DNA from: Deltaproteobacteria bacterium | GTDB taxonomy: Bacteria; Desulfobacterota; Desulfobacteria; Desulfobacterales; JAUVGT01 | Length of the DNA stretch: 23,621 nt | Reading direction: 5' to 3' | Assembly: GCA_030593645.1 (NCBI GenBank) | Contig: JAUVGT010000015.1 | Span: 1 to 23,621, forward strand | Part shown: positions 1-7,946 of the stretch, one piece after another | Position numbering within the stretch: the stretch's first letter is position 1 | Layout: each line of letters opens with the position of its first letter | The notes under the pieces: generated by a model | Told to the model about the DNA's origin: nothing | Seen by the model: the letters and a program-made list of their open reading frames with translations, nothing else | The model's database searches: none | Translations under genes and position numbers: made by a program

Positions 1-1011
1 GATTCGATGCGCAAGAGCGGTTGCTGCCTGCCCCATGACGGTCCATTTTTCCGCGGCCACTCGTCTGGCCTGTTCCTTTTCATACTTTTTATACATCTGC
101 TGCAGTTTCTGGTGCTGCGTCGCATTTTGGATTGCAATAACTGCCTCCTGTGCCAGGGCTTCAAGCAGTTCAACATCCTGTTGATCAAATGCTGCCAGTT
201 TTGAACTCTCCAACAACAGCACGCCGAGCAGATCGCGGTCAGAATCCTTAATCTCCTGGCCATTCAGCAGGGGCACTGCCACACTGGATTTCATCCCTTC
301 AAACAGCACAATATTCTGTGAGTCCTTACTCAAATCACGGCAGAGGTATGAACATTTATGTTCCGCCACCCATCGAACAATTCCTTTCTCAGGAATGAAT
401 GAAAGCGCATTTTCCGTCCAACCGGAACCCAGATGCGCTTTGAGTTTCAGCTTACCGGGTTCAATCTCCGCCTGTCGTAATGAACCGGACTCGGCCCCTA
501 CAAGACCCACCGCCTTTTCAAGAATCAATTCAAGCACCCTGCTCAACTCAAGGCTCGATGTAAGGGCAATATCAATATCGTGAAGGGCACGGAATTGATC
601 CGTCATACGGGACAGCTTTTCAGCCTGTTGAAGGACAAGCGCCACATGATCGGCCATAGACAAAATCAAATCAATGTCTTTTTCACTGAAAATACGCCGG
701 GAATTCTCATCCACAATCGCCAGCACACCCCTGGCAATATCATACTGTATCAAAGGAACCGCGAGTACAGATTGCTTGTCTGCCCGGGTCTCTCTGATCA
801 GTTTCCTGGACTTAAACACTTTTTTTATCAACTCTGGTTCAATGGGATAATCCGGCAGGTTATATGAAGCCGTGAGTAAAATTTCTTGTTCACCTTCATG
901 ATTAAGATAAATGGCGCTTCCCGCGGGATGGAGCAACTGGGCCATCTGTTTGACGACACTTTCCAGAAAAGCCGGATCAAATAATTTTTCCTGTTTCAGA
1001 TCGTGCTGCAT
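1..1011 (-). CDS. Two-GAF sensor histidine kinase, 5' part (cut by window edge)
   Basis: The minus strand reads open from an ATG at 1011 to base 1, giving 337 residues with no stop, so the C-terminal part lies outside the window. Two GAF-like sensor modules follow one another: about residues 12-150 (with LAVPLIQYD and GVLAIVDENSRRIFS) and about 155-300 (SSVAVPLLNG, GVLLLESS, FDQQDVELLEALAQEA). They are followed by a helical linker rich in Gln, Lys and Glu. The last residues, MGQAATALAHRI, look like the start of a HisKA box with His335 as phosphoacceptor; the ATPase domain would follow. No transmembrane segment or signal peptide is visible, so it is probably cytoplasmic. No good Shine-Dalgarno sequence precedes the ATG, although an in-frame stop shortly upstream limits other choices. 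The ligand is unknown. It shares its strand with the kor-hdr operon but is separated from it by about 350 bases holding a repeat element, so it is probably a separate unit. Confidence 0.8.
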   Translation of the reverse strand, partial: MQHDLKQEKLFDPAFLESVVKQMAQLLHPAGSAIYLNHEGEQEILLTASYNLPDYPIEPELIKKVFKSRKLIRETRADKQSVLAVPLIQYDIARGVLAIVDENSRRIFSEKDIDLILSMADHVALVLQQAEKLSRMTDQFRALHDIDIALTSSLELSRVLELILEKAVGLVGAESGSLRQAEIEPGKLKLKAHLGSGWTENALSFIPEKGIVRWVAEHKCSYLCRDLSKDSQNIVLFEGMKSSVAVPLLNGQEIKDSDRDLLGVLLLESSKLAAFDQQDVELLEALAQEAVIAIQNATQHQKLQQMYKKYEKEQARRVAAEKWTVMGQAATALAHRI

Positions 1012-1167
1012 ATTTAATGTCCACAGAAGAACTTGGCCCCACCGGGGCGTGTTAATATTTTATCTTTTTCCTGGTGTTAAAATCCCGGGCTGCTTTACGA
1101 CGCCCCTCCGGGACGATAAACCTCTCAACCCCCTGATCCGTTTAACCCATTTTAATCTGTTCAACTC

Positions 1168-1369
1168 TTGATGGTCTCGTAAAAATTCCAAATGTGACGA
1201 TTTCGTAAAAAGTTCAAATTCAAGGCGTGCAAATTTTGTAATCATGAAGCGTACTTATTGGAACCGCCCTGTTAAATCTGTCTTTTTATTTAACAGGGGA
1301 GTTGAATGATTGCGAAATGCAGCACAACGCAAAAGTTGGTCCGCCTACGGCGGATTACGAAACCGTCAA
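1168..1369. repeat. MITE-like inverted-repeat element, copy 1 (202 bp)
   Basis: A non-coding element with imperfect terminal inverted repeats: TTGATGGTCTCGTAA at the left and, read from the right end, TTGACGGTTTCGTAA. It is flanked by a 3-bp direct repeat CTC (1165-1167 and 1370-1372), a likely target duplication. Inside is a perfect 11-bp stem, CCCTGTTAAAT paired with ATTTAACAGGG, around 1266-1298. A small palindrome TCCGCCTACGGCGGA (1340-1354) replaces the bases seen at this spot in the other copies. The whole element can fold as a long imperfect hairpin. The remaining intergenic bases 1012-1167 hold a 6-bp stem TCCCGG/CCGGGA (1083-1113) and nothing else I recognise. Confidence 0.8.
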
Positions 1370-2541
1370 CTCTTTAGCCGTTCCGCCGCGAGTATGGTCA
1401 AATCATGTATTTGAATACCGATTTCATTTTCGAGCATCTTATCCTTCTGGGCACATTTAAAGTGAACCTGGCATTTAATGCATGCGGTAACCAGCATTTC
1501 GGCCTCGGTTTCCTTCGCTTGCCCCAGTCTCTCAGTCTGGATCTTCTTATTTGTCTTGCCGCACGATGTCCAGCAGCTTGTTCCACAGCATAAACCCGCG
1601 CTTCGATTTTTTTTCATCTCAACAGTATGATACCCTAATTCCCTGAGAACTTTCCTTGGGGCATCATATACTCCCATACTGCGGCCGAGACGGCACGGAT
1701 CATGGTAGGTAACCGTTTGTTTTTCCTGGTCATTCACAAAATCAATTTTTCCCTTTGATACCTGCTCAGCCATATATTCCGTAATATGCATGACTTCCAT
1801 ACCGTATTCACCGACAGATTTCGGATAGTCATATTTAATTGTGTAAGCGCATTCAGGGCAGGTGGTAATAATTCGTTTGGCTCCAATCGATTTGAACTGA
1901 TCGATATTGAGTTCAGCCAGAGCCTTAAAGGTTTTGACATCGCCTTCCCAGATCTGATCATGACCGCAGCACCGTTCGTTCTTCATGACATATGGTTCGA
2001 TTCCGGTTTTGTTAAGGATTTTTATTGCGGATTGCGCGACCTTAATGCTTTCAGAACCAAGATCCCTGAACATGATGTCATAATATGGCAGGCAGCCTGT
2101 AAAATATATGGTATCTGATTTGTCTGAAATTTTAAGATCATCATTAACCCAGCCGATCCGGTTTTGCTTAAGTTCGGGATCGGTCATTATTCTGGCCCAG
2201 GTTTGTATCGCATCTCCATGGGTACACGCGCCGGTAAGATTTTCTTTTCTTGCCAGCACACGCATATCCCGTATAAACCCGCAAAAATCGACATCAGATG
2301 GACACAGCTCCGTACATTGGCCGCAGGTAATGCATGACCAGAAAAGCAAATCATTAAAAATCTGATCATCCTCACCGGAAGCCGCTTTTTCAACCAGCAG
2401 CCGCGGACTGATGTATTCCCGGTTTTCCCATCTGGTTATCGGACAAACAGAACTGCATTTTCCACAGGTCAGACATAAGGTTACTCTGTTTTGATTTATG
2501 ATTTCCCGCATTGTTTTCATGTTCGACTGGATACCTGTCAT
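1366..2541 (-). CDS. HdrC-HdrB fusion: Fe-S / CCG-domain heterodisulfide reductase-like subunit
   Basis: A 391-residue cytoplasmic iron-sulfur protein. The N-terminal part is HdrC-like with two [4Fe-4S] ferredoxin motifs: Cys23/26/29/33 (CLTCGKCSSVCP) and Cys70/73/76/80 (CITCGQCTELCP). The C-terminal part is HdrB-like with two cysteine-rich CCG modules: Cys150, Cys191-192 and Cys228/231 (CPEC), then Cys283, Cys318-319 and Cys354/357 (CIKC). In HdrB such modules carry the noncubane [4Fe-4S] clusters that reduce a disulfide. The fused C-B order resembles HdrD and many uncharacterised bacterial paralogues, so the substrate is unknown and need not be CoM-S-S-CoB. It is the last gene of the operon, starting 6 bases after the MvhD-like gene with only a weak GAGGG-type ribosome site. 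The TGA stop lies inside the terminal bases of the repeat element; removing the element in silico restores the same stop. Confidence 0.88.
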   Translation of the reverse strand: MTGIQSNMKTMREIINQNRVTLCLTCGKCSSVCPITRWENREYISPRLLVEKAASGEDDQIFNDLLFWSCITCGQCTELCPSDVDFCGFIRDMRVLARKENLTGACTHGDAIQTWARIMTDPELKQNRIGWVNDDLKISDKSDTIYFTGCLPYYDIMFRDLGSESIKVAQSAIKILNKTGIEPYVMKNERCCGHDQIWEGDVKTFKALAELNIDQFKSIGAKRIITTCPECAYTIKYDYPKSVGEYGMEVMHITEYMAEQVSKGKIDFVNDQEKQTVTYHDPCRLGRSMGVYDAPRKVLRELGYHTVEMKKNRSAGLCCGTSCWTSCGKTNKKIQTERLGQAKETEAEMLVTACIKCQVHFKCAQKDKMLENEIGIQIHDLTILAAERLKS

Positions 2542-2547
2542 TGGTTA

Positions 2548-2943
2548 TTAAACACCCTCTGAGATTTTGCTTAAACCCTCGGCAAAATCCCGAACCTTTT
2601 CAGTGAATTTATCCCCTTCCCCAGCGGCTATAGAGTCCATTTTCAACCGGCCGGAAGAATAACCCAGGAGTGTGAGCAATTCTTGAGCTTCAGCGACTAT
2701 CGTTTTCGCATGTTTGTTTCCAAAATAATATTTACATTCATCTTTGGGACAGCCAATCAGAAATACCCCATCCGCACCGCGCTCAAAGACCTTCAAAATA
2801 ATTCCGGTGCTTATTCTGCCAAGACACATTAATTTAATCGGTATAATTTCAGGCTGGTAAGAATGACGTTTCGCTCCCGCGGTTTCAAGTCCGCTGTATG
2901 CGTCCCAGTTACATGTAAATACGATGATGCTCCCGGTCTCCAT
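2548..2943 (-). CDS. mvhD: MvhD/FlpD-like electron-transfer subunit
   Basis: A 131-residue protein of the MvhD family, the small [2Fe-2S] subunit that passes electrons from a hydrogenase, formate dehydrogenase or other donor into HdrA. Family marks are the N-terminal strand with CNW (Cys11), MCLGR (Cys40), the GADGVFLIGCPKDEC segment (Cys65, Cys70) and KYYFGN. The usual second Cys of the N-terminal CNWC motif is Asp14 here, which could alter cluster binding. I chose the ATG at 2943 because AGGGAG (2953-2958) sits about 9 bases upstream; a GTG at 2964 would add seven residues but lacks a comparable site. It lies between the HdrA-like and HdrCB genes, 33 bases after the former, which fits a linking role inside one complex. 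No hydrogenase or formate dehydrogenase gene is adjacent, so the electron donor is probably the Kor module or ferredoxin (inference). Confidence 0.88.
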   Translation of the reverse strand: METGSIIVFTCNWDAYSGLETAGAKRHSYQPEIIPIKLMCLGRISTGIILKVFERGADGVFLIGCPKDECKYYFGNKHAKTIVAEAQELLTLLGYSSGRLKMDSIAAGEGDKFTEKVRDFAEGLSKISEGV

Positions 2944-2976
2944 TATTACTATCTCCCTAACCACTTCTATCTGTTA

Positions 2977-5900
2977 CTATCTGACTATAAGCTCATTAAT
3001 CATCGCTTCAAGTTGAATATCGGTTGAATACCCTGCGCATATCGCATTGGAAGGGCATTTTGCCGCACAGGTTCCGCACCCGTAACAAAGAGCCGGGTCA
3101 ATCCATACATTTCTGTCGATACCTTCCCCGGTTTGCCGCGGAGCCCCGGCTTCACAAACGTCAATACATGTGTAACACATCCTGCATTTATCCGGATCCA
3201 CTTTACCGGTGATCGGTTTAATATTACTCTGAACACGGCATAGCCATGCACATGTGCGTGCCACCACAGCGTCCGCTGCTGCTTGAGTATCAAACTCGGG
3301 ATCGCAGAAGAAAACACCCTGCCTTGACATTTCTATTATGTTTCCGGTATGTTTTACGTTCAGGCCATTATCTGAAAAAACCTTTAACAACTGACCTGCT
3401 TCCGCTGCATCCCCGGGAGCAATCATGATTGCAGCCGCTTTAACAATGCCATCATCAGTTTTTATCACGTAACATCCCTCAACATGCTCCATGCCACGTA
3501 TCGGCATCTTGATATGGTAGGATTTGACATCCTGTTTTTCATATCCATTCATGCATCCTAGGGATGCCGGGCTGTTTCCCAGGATAATCACGGAACGGTC
3601 AATTACAACGGGTTCTATCGTCCTTTTGGACATTTCCCTGATTTTCACCACTGCTGCCGCGATAAGCTTCCCTGCTTTTACTGTGGCAGCAGCCGGGTCG
3701 TCTGCATGGACCCATGCGCACTGCTCCCTGATATTTACAAATTCAAAATCTGCAGAATTCAAGCCATTGTTTTTTATTATGGATTTCCGGGCAGCGTCAA
3801 TGTTAAACACTCCCAGATTACTTTTACATCTCATTCTCTGGTAAGTGCAGCTATAGCAGACCTGATCAAACGAACAGCATGAACAGGCAGCCAGTACGAC
3901 CCGGTTCAAACGATGTGCAGAGATCATTTCATTTATTTTTTCAGCACCCTCAATCCGGCAGGAAAAAGGCAAAATACCAACATGTTTAACGTCCGTTAGA
4001 GCAAGAGCGTGTTCACGCAGGATATCAACATTAATAATTCCCGATATCTCCTCTCCGCATTTACAGATGAATATACCGGTTCGCGCATGTTCATTATAAT
4101 CCGGGGCAATCCCCGCTGAAGATGCTGAACTTTTTATATCGGTGATGTTTGATCTTACACGACAAGCCGCGGCAGAACCCATAATAGGGTTATCAAAGGG
4201 TACCTGATAAAATTCTCCTGATTCCAAATAATCTTTGACAAGACGCATACTATCCGTGGCGACAGGATTATCCGCATATATTACAGTATCAAAATTCATT
4301 TTTTCAAGAATTTCATTCTGATTGTGAATCAGAGCCTCAGGCTTACACGCTTTGACACATGCCATGCATTCACTGCATGGTCCGCAAATTAAACACCTTT
4401 GAGCTTCTTTAACGGCCTGATCCCTGGAGTATCCCAGTTCCACTTCATCAAAATTTTTAATCCGTTTGGCGGCAGGTAAAACAGGACCACTCACTTTTTC
4501 TTTTGGCGTCAGTTCTTCCGCGGTCATCTCTCTAAATGACACCGGTATCTTTGAAGCGATTTCAGTTATTTTTTCTCCTCTTAAATATAAATCGACTTCC
4601 CTTGCCATTTTTTTGCTCATACCGATTGCTTCAATGGCCATCATTTTATCACGGGTAACAGCATCTCCTGCGGCAAAAATACCTTTTTGATCCGTCATGA
4701 AACTTCCTGAACCGATACAGATCCTCCTGTCGTTACCAATCGCGATATCGTCATTTCTTTCAAGAAAATCAAAATCCGGCGCCTGGCCGATGGCCAGTAC
4801 AACCATATCGATATCCAGCAGAAATTCACTGCCATGAACCGGTACAGGCCGCCTGCGGCCGCTTTCATCAGGTTTCCCAAGTTCCATCCGGATGCATTCA
4901 ATACCGGTCACCATATTTTTTTTATTACCGGCAATCCGTTTGGGTGCAGTTAGAAATTCTATTTTTACACCTTCATGTTCCGCGTCTTCGATCTCTTCGA
5001 TCAGTGCCGGCATTTCATTTCGTGTTCGCCGGTAAAGTATGCTGACATTCGTTATACCCAAACGTTTCAACGCGCGTGATACATCCATTGCCGTGTTCCC
5101 ACCGCCCAGCACCACTGCTTTTGCGTTTTTTTTAGATGGCATCAGCGCTTTTAGTTTTTTCTTCCAAACGGGACCTTTTGTCTGCTGTGACAAACTGATA
5201 ACCTTGAGTAATTCTATCCCCTGTACCACATTTTTCAGATCTTCTCCCGGTATGCCAAGAGAAAAACTACTGTGCGCGCCCACTGTCAGGCAGACAGCGC
5301 CATATCCGTCATTTAAAAGATCATCAAAAGAATAATCGCCGTCCGGGCCTATCGCGGTATTCAACTGAACATCCACCCCAAGATCCATGATGTTTTTATA
5401 TTCAGAGGCTATCACTTCACGGGGAAGCCTGTACGCGGGGATCCCCACGGCAAGCATACCGCCGACAACGGGAAGCTTTTCAAATACTGTCACTCGATGC
5501 CCCGCCTTTGCCAGGTATTCGGCAGCTGTCATCCCCGCGGGACCGGCTCCGATTATGGCCACTTTACACGCGTTATCCTGATATTCGGGGATAGCCAAAT
5601 CATTAGAGGGATTGTTTTTATTTTCCTTAAGCTCCCAATCCGCGAGGAACCGTTTCAGCAGCCTGATCGATACAGACGTATCCACATCGCCACGGCGGCA
5701 GTTCACCTCACAGGGATGGGTACAGATCCTTCCGCAAATACCCGGAAAAGGAATTGCTTCCCGAATCAGTTCAATGGCTTCTTTAAAGCGACCCTGCGCT
5801 GTAAGAGCCACGTACCCCTGCACATGGATACCGCCAGGGCATGAACTCGAGCATGGTGCTTGCCCTGACTTTTCGATCGCAGCACATCCGGGCTGACCGA

Positions 5901-6270
5901 TATCAGACAGATAGACTGCCTTGTGTTCTTTTCCGGGTACTGTTACAGGACAAACATCCACACAGTCCCCGCAGGCCGTACATTTAGAAAGATCAACGAA
6001 CCTGGGATATTGTCGAAGCTCTACAGAAAATTTTCCCGCTTCTTTTTTTACTTCATCGATACAGGTATTTGTCCATATTTTAATACGCGGATGTTTTGCC
6101 GCTTCCATCACTTGAGTTTTAAACAGATGAGCAGGTATTTTTGAATGACTGTTCTTTCCGAAAAACGGTGTTGATTCCACGATGTGAACTTCAGCTCCGA
6201 TATCCGCAAGATCCAGAGCGGCCTGAATACCGGCTTCCATTCCGCCAATAACGAGTACACCTTTACTCAC
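2977..6270 (-). CDS. HdrA-like / GltD-like fused flavoprotein with multiple Fe-S clusters
   Basis: A 1097-residue cytoplasmic flavoprotein that joins HdrA parts to an NAD(P)H-oxidoreductase module like the glutamate synthase small subunit/NfnB. Domains in order: FAD Rossmann start (residues 4-33, GGMEAG); [4Fe-4S] site Cys97/100/103/107; GltD-type Fe-S helical domain (Cys140, 144, 179, 183, 187, 191); FAD fold with GAGPAG (241-246); NAD(P)-binding GGGNTAMD (389-396); AAGD (533-536); a dense Cys motif Cys626-642; an HdrA-type segment starting with CKCGEEISG (736) and running through NIREQCAWVH (846-855); and two C-terminal ferredoxin motifs (1029-1039 and 1062-1072). The GTG start has GGAGG nine bases upstream. 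It begins 24 bases after the korBC fusion. The domain content predicts electron exchange between NAD(P)H, ferredoxin and the MvhD/HdrCB partners, perhaps by flavin-based bifurcation or confurcation (inference). In HdrA the ACS motif is normally followed by PR and HE; here it reads ACSCCSFDQVCYSC. Confidence 0.88.
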   Translation of the reverse strand: MSKGVLVIGGMEAGIQAALDLADIGAEVHIVESTPFFGKNSHSKIPAHLFKTQVMEAAKHPRIKIWTNTCIDEVKKEAGKFSVELRQYPRFVDLSKCTACGDCVDVCPVTVPGKEHKAVYLSDIGQPGCAAIEKSGQAPCSSSCPGGIHVQGYVALTAQGRFKEAIELIREAIPFPGICGRICTHPCEVNCRRGDVDTSVSIRLLKRFLADWELKENKNNPSNDLAIPEYQDNACKVAIIGAGPAGMTAAEYLAKAGHRVTVFEKLPVVGGMLAVGIPAYRLPREVIASEYKNIMDLGVDVQLNTAIGPDGDYSFDDLLNDGYGAVCLTVGAHSSFSLGIPGEDLKNVVQGIELLKVISLSQQTKGPVWKKKLKALMPSKKNAKAVVLGGGNTAMDVSRALKRLGITNVSILYRRTRNEMPALIEEIEDAEHEGVKIEFLTAPKRIAGNKKNMVTGIECIRMELGKPDESGRRRPVPVHGSEFLLDIDMVVLAIGQAPDFDFLERNDDIAIGNDRRICIGSGSFMTDQKGIFAAGDAVTRDKMMAIEAIGMSKKMAREVDLYLRGEKITEIASKIPVSFREMTAEELTPKEKVSGPVLPAAKRIKNFDEVELGYSRDQAVKEAQRCLICGPCSECMACVKACKPEALIHNQNEILEKMNFDTVIYADNPVATDSMRLVKDYLESGEFYQVPFDNPIMGSAAACRVRSNITDIKSSASSAGIAPDYNEHARTGIFICKCGEEISGIINVDILREHALALTDVKHVGILPFSCRIEGAEKINEMISAHRLNRVVLAACSCCSFDQVCYSCTYQRMRCKSNLGVFNIDAARKSIIKNNGLNSADFEFVNIREQCAWVHADDPAAATVKAGKLIAAAVVKIREMSKRTIEPVVIDRSVIILGNSPASLGCMNGYEKQDVKSYHIKMPIRGMEHVEGCYVIKTDDGIVKAAAIMIAPGDAAEAGQLLKVFSDNGLNVKHTGNIIEMSRQGVFFCDPEFDTQAAADAVVARTCAWLCRVQSNIKPITGKVDPDKCRMCYTCIDVCEAGAPRQTGEGIDRNVWIDPALCYGCGTCAAKCPSNAICAGYSTDIQLEAMINELIVR

Positions 6271-6294
6271 TTAGTGTTACCTCCGACAATAACA

Positions 6295-7941
6295 TTATGG
6301 TTCATTAATACTACTTTTTTTATCACCCGAATGTGTTGTACCGGTTTTCTCTGTCGGGGTCGGTATTGGTATCGCTTTCGTCTTCTTCAATTCCGTTCCC
6401 CGATCATAACCATAATCAAAAGCCTTTATATTTACATCCACCGTTTTCGGCGGTACTGAATCCGCCAAAGACAGCTTCATTGCTTCTTTACTAACCGCAC
6501 CGACTATTGACGTCCAGAACCCAAGCATGACGGTATTGGCGGCCCGGATGTTCCCCATTTCTTCAGCAGCTTTTGTGGCGGGGATACCATATGTGACAAT
6601 ATCCTGTCGATGGTTTTCAGGTAAAACCACGAGGCCATCATCAATAAGGAGAATTCCTTTCTCTGTTATTAACGGCGCATATTTTTCATAAGCCCCCTGG
6701 GACATAATGATGGCACTTTCAGGCTCGGTAATGTTTGGATAATGAATCAAATCGCTTGAGATTACCACCTGTGAACCGGCGGCACCACCTCGTGCTTCCG
6801 GTCCATAGCTTTGGGTAAAACACGCTTCCAGTTTGTCATAAATGGCAGCTGCCTGTCCGATTATCTTTCCGGCGCTGATAATGCCTTGACCGCCAAACCC
6901 TCCCAATTGAAGCTCTTTTCGTGGCACTTTGTCTGTCCTGCCCTTAACCTTTGGCCGGTTATCGATAGCCCTTTTTGCCGCTTTCCATTTTTTTTCAGCG
7001 ATGGGCGCCATCTGGTCAATCGCTTCCTGCAGGTCGGGTTTTGGATCATCAATAAATTTACCTTCAACTATTTCAATAATCACACCATTTTCATCTACTT
7101 TGACATCCGCGTCTTTTGGGTGCGTTTCAGGAGATATTTTTCCGATCTCCTTATAATGTTTGATGACTTCAAGACCCCGCCGTCTCAACTTTTCCGGATC
7201 AAGTCCCTTGCCCTCCGGATTCCAGCGAGCGTAAGCCGTGGAACAGGGTGCAATAATTTCAACAAAACTAAACCCCCGGTGCTCCATTGCTTCACGAAGG
7301 GTCCATTCAAGTCTCCTGGCATGCAGCACAGTCCACCTTGCCATAAAAGAGGCACCGCCTGCCGCTGCAAGATATGGCAGGTTAAACGGGTATTCAAAAT
7401 TTCCATATTGCGCGGTAACGGCCCTGGCACCGTGAGGCGTTGTTGAACCGACCTGTCCGCCGGTCATCCCATAATTAAAATTATTGACACAAATCACAGT
7501 AATATCCAGGTTCCTGCGCGCCGCGTGAATAAAATGATTCCCTCCGATTCCAGCGATATCACCATCACCTGAGAAGACCACAACTTTCAGGTTTGGATTG
7601 GCAATCTTCAGACCTGTAGCAAATGGAATCGCCCTGCCGTGCGTGGTGTGAAAAGAATCGAGACGTATATATCCTGCAACACGGCCTGAACAACCGATCC
7701 CTGATACCACAGCCACTTTTTCAAGGTCCCATTCTTTGTTTTTTTCCAACCATTGCAGGGCACTGATAAAAGTGGTTAAAGCTGTTCCCAGTCCGCAGCC
7801 CTGGCACCAGATATGCGGCAGACGTTCCCCGCGAAGAAGACTGTCCATTGGATGAAGACCGGTTTCCCAGTCACTCTGGTCAGGGGGTTCATAACCTGAC
7901 AAGTGCGATATACTATCGGCTGGTATTTTATCAGCAGACAT
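6295..7941 (-). CDS. korB: 2-oxoacid:ferredoxin oxidoreductase, fused beta and gamma subunits
   Basis: A 548-residue fusion. Residues about 30-290 are the thiamine-diphosphate beta subunit: WCQGCG (45-50), Cys84 (GIGCSG) and Cys233 are the expected [4Fe-4S] ligands. GDGD (125-128) and NNFNYGMTGGQ (153-163) form the Mg-ThDP site. After a charged linker (about 290-340), residues 345-515 are the gamma subunit, beginning GGFGGQGI and containing QSYGPEARGG. The last 30 residues are a low-complexity Lys/Thr/Pro/Ser tail. Beta and gamma are usually separate chains in KorABCD enzymes. With korA and korD the protein should oxidise a 2-oxoacid with CoA and ferredoxin to acyl-CoA, CO2 and reduced ferredoxin. 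The family resembles 2-oxoglutarate enzymes, but substrate choice cannot be read with certainty. GGAGT, overlapping the korA stop, serves as its ribosome site. Confidence 0.92.
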   Translation of the reverse strand: MSADKIPADSISHLSGYEPPDQSDWETGLHPMDSLLRGERLPHIWCQGCGLGTALTTFISALQWLEKNKEWDLEKVAVVSGIGCSGRVAGYIRLDSFHTTHGRAIPFATGLKIANPNLKVVVFSGDGDIAGIGGNHFIHAARRNLDITVICVNNFNYGMTGGQVGSTTPHGARAVTAQYGNFEYPFNLPYLAAAGGASFMARWTVLHARRLEWTLREAMEHRGFSFVEIIAPCSTAYARWNPEGKGLDPEKLRRRGLEVIKHYKEIGKISPETHPKDADVKVDENGVIIEIVEGKFIDDPKPDLQEAIDQMAPIAEKKWKAAKRAIDNRPKVKGRTDKVPRKELQLGGFGGQGIISAGKIIGQAAAIYDKLEACFTQSYGPEARGGAAGSQVVISSDLIHYPNITEPESAIIMSQGAYEKYAPLITEKGILLIDDGLVVLPENHRQDIVTYGIPATKAAEEMGNIRAANTVMLGFWTSIVGAVSKEAMKLSLADSVPPKTVDVNIKAFDYGYDRGTELKKTKAIPIPTPTEKTGTTHSGDKKSSINEP

Positions 7942-7946
7942 CGTAT

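Noticed and set aside
1260..1300. Central stem of the repeat as an intrinsic terminator for the HdrCB operon
   Set aside because: Read in the operon direction the stem is not followed by a clear U-run, and copy 2 lacks it; it is explained as part of the mobile element.
1786..2118. 110-codon open frame antisense to the HdrCB gene
   Set aside because: It is the shadow of a strongly conserved gene; no ribosome site or recognisable domain.
6811..7446. 211-codon open frame antisense to the korBC fusion
   Set aside because: It overlaps a clear family member along its whole length, with composition typical of a reverse-strand shadow.
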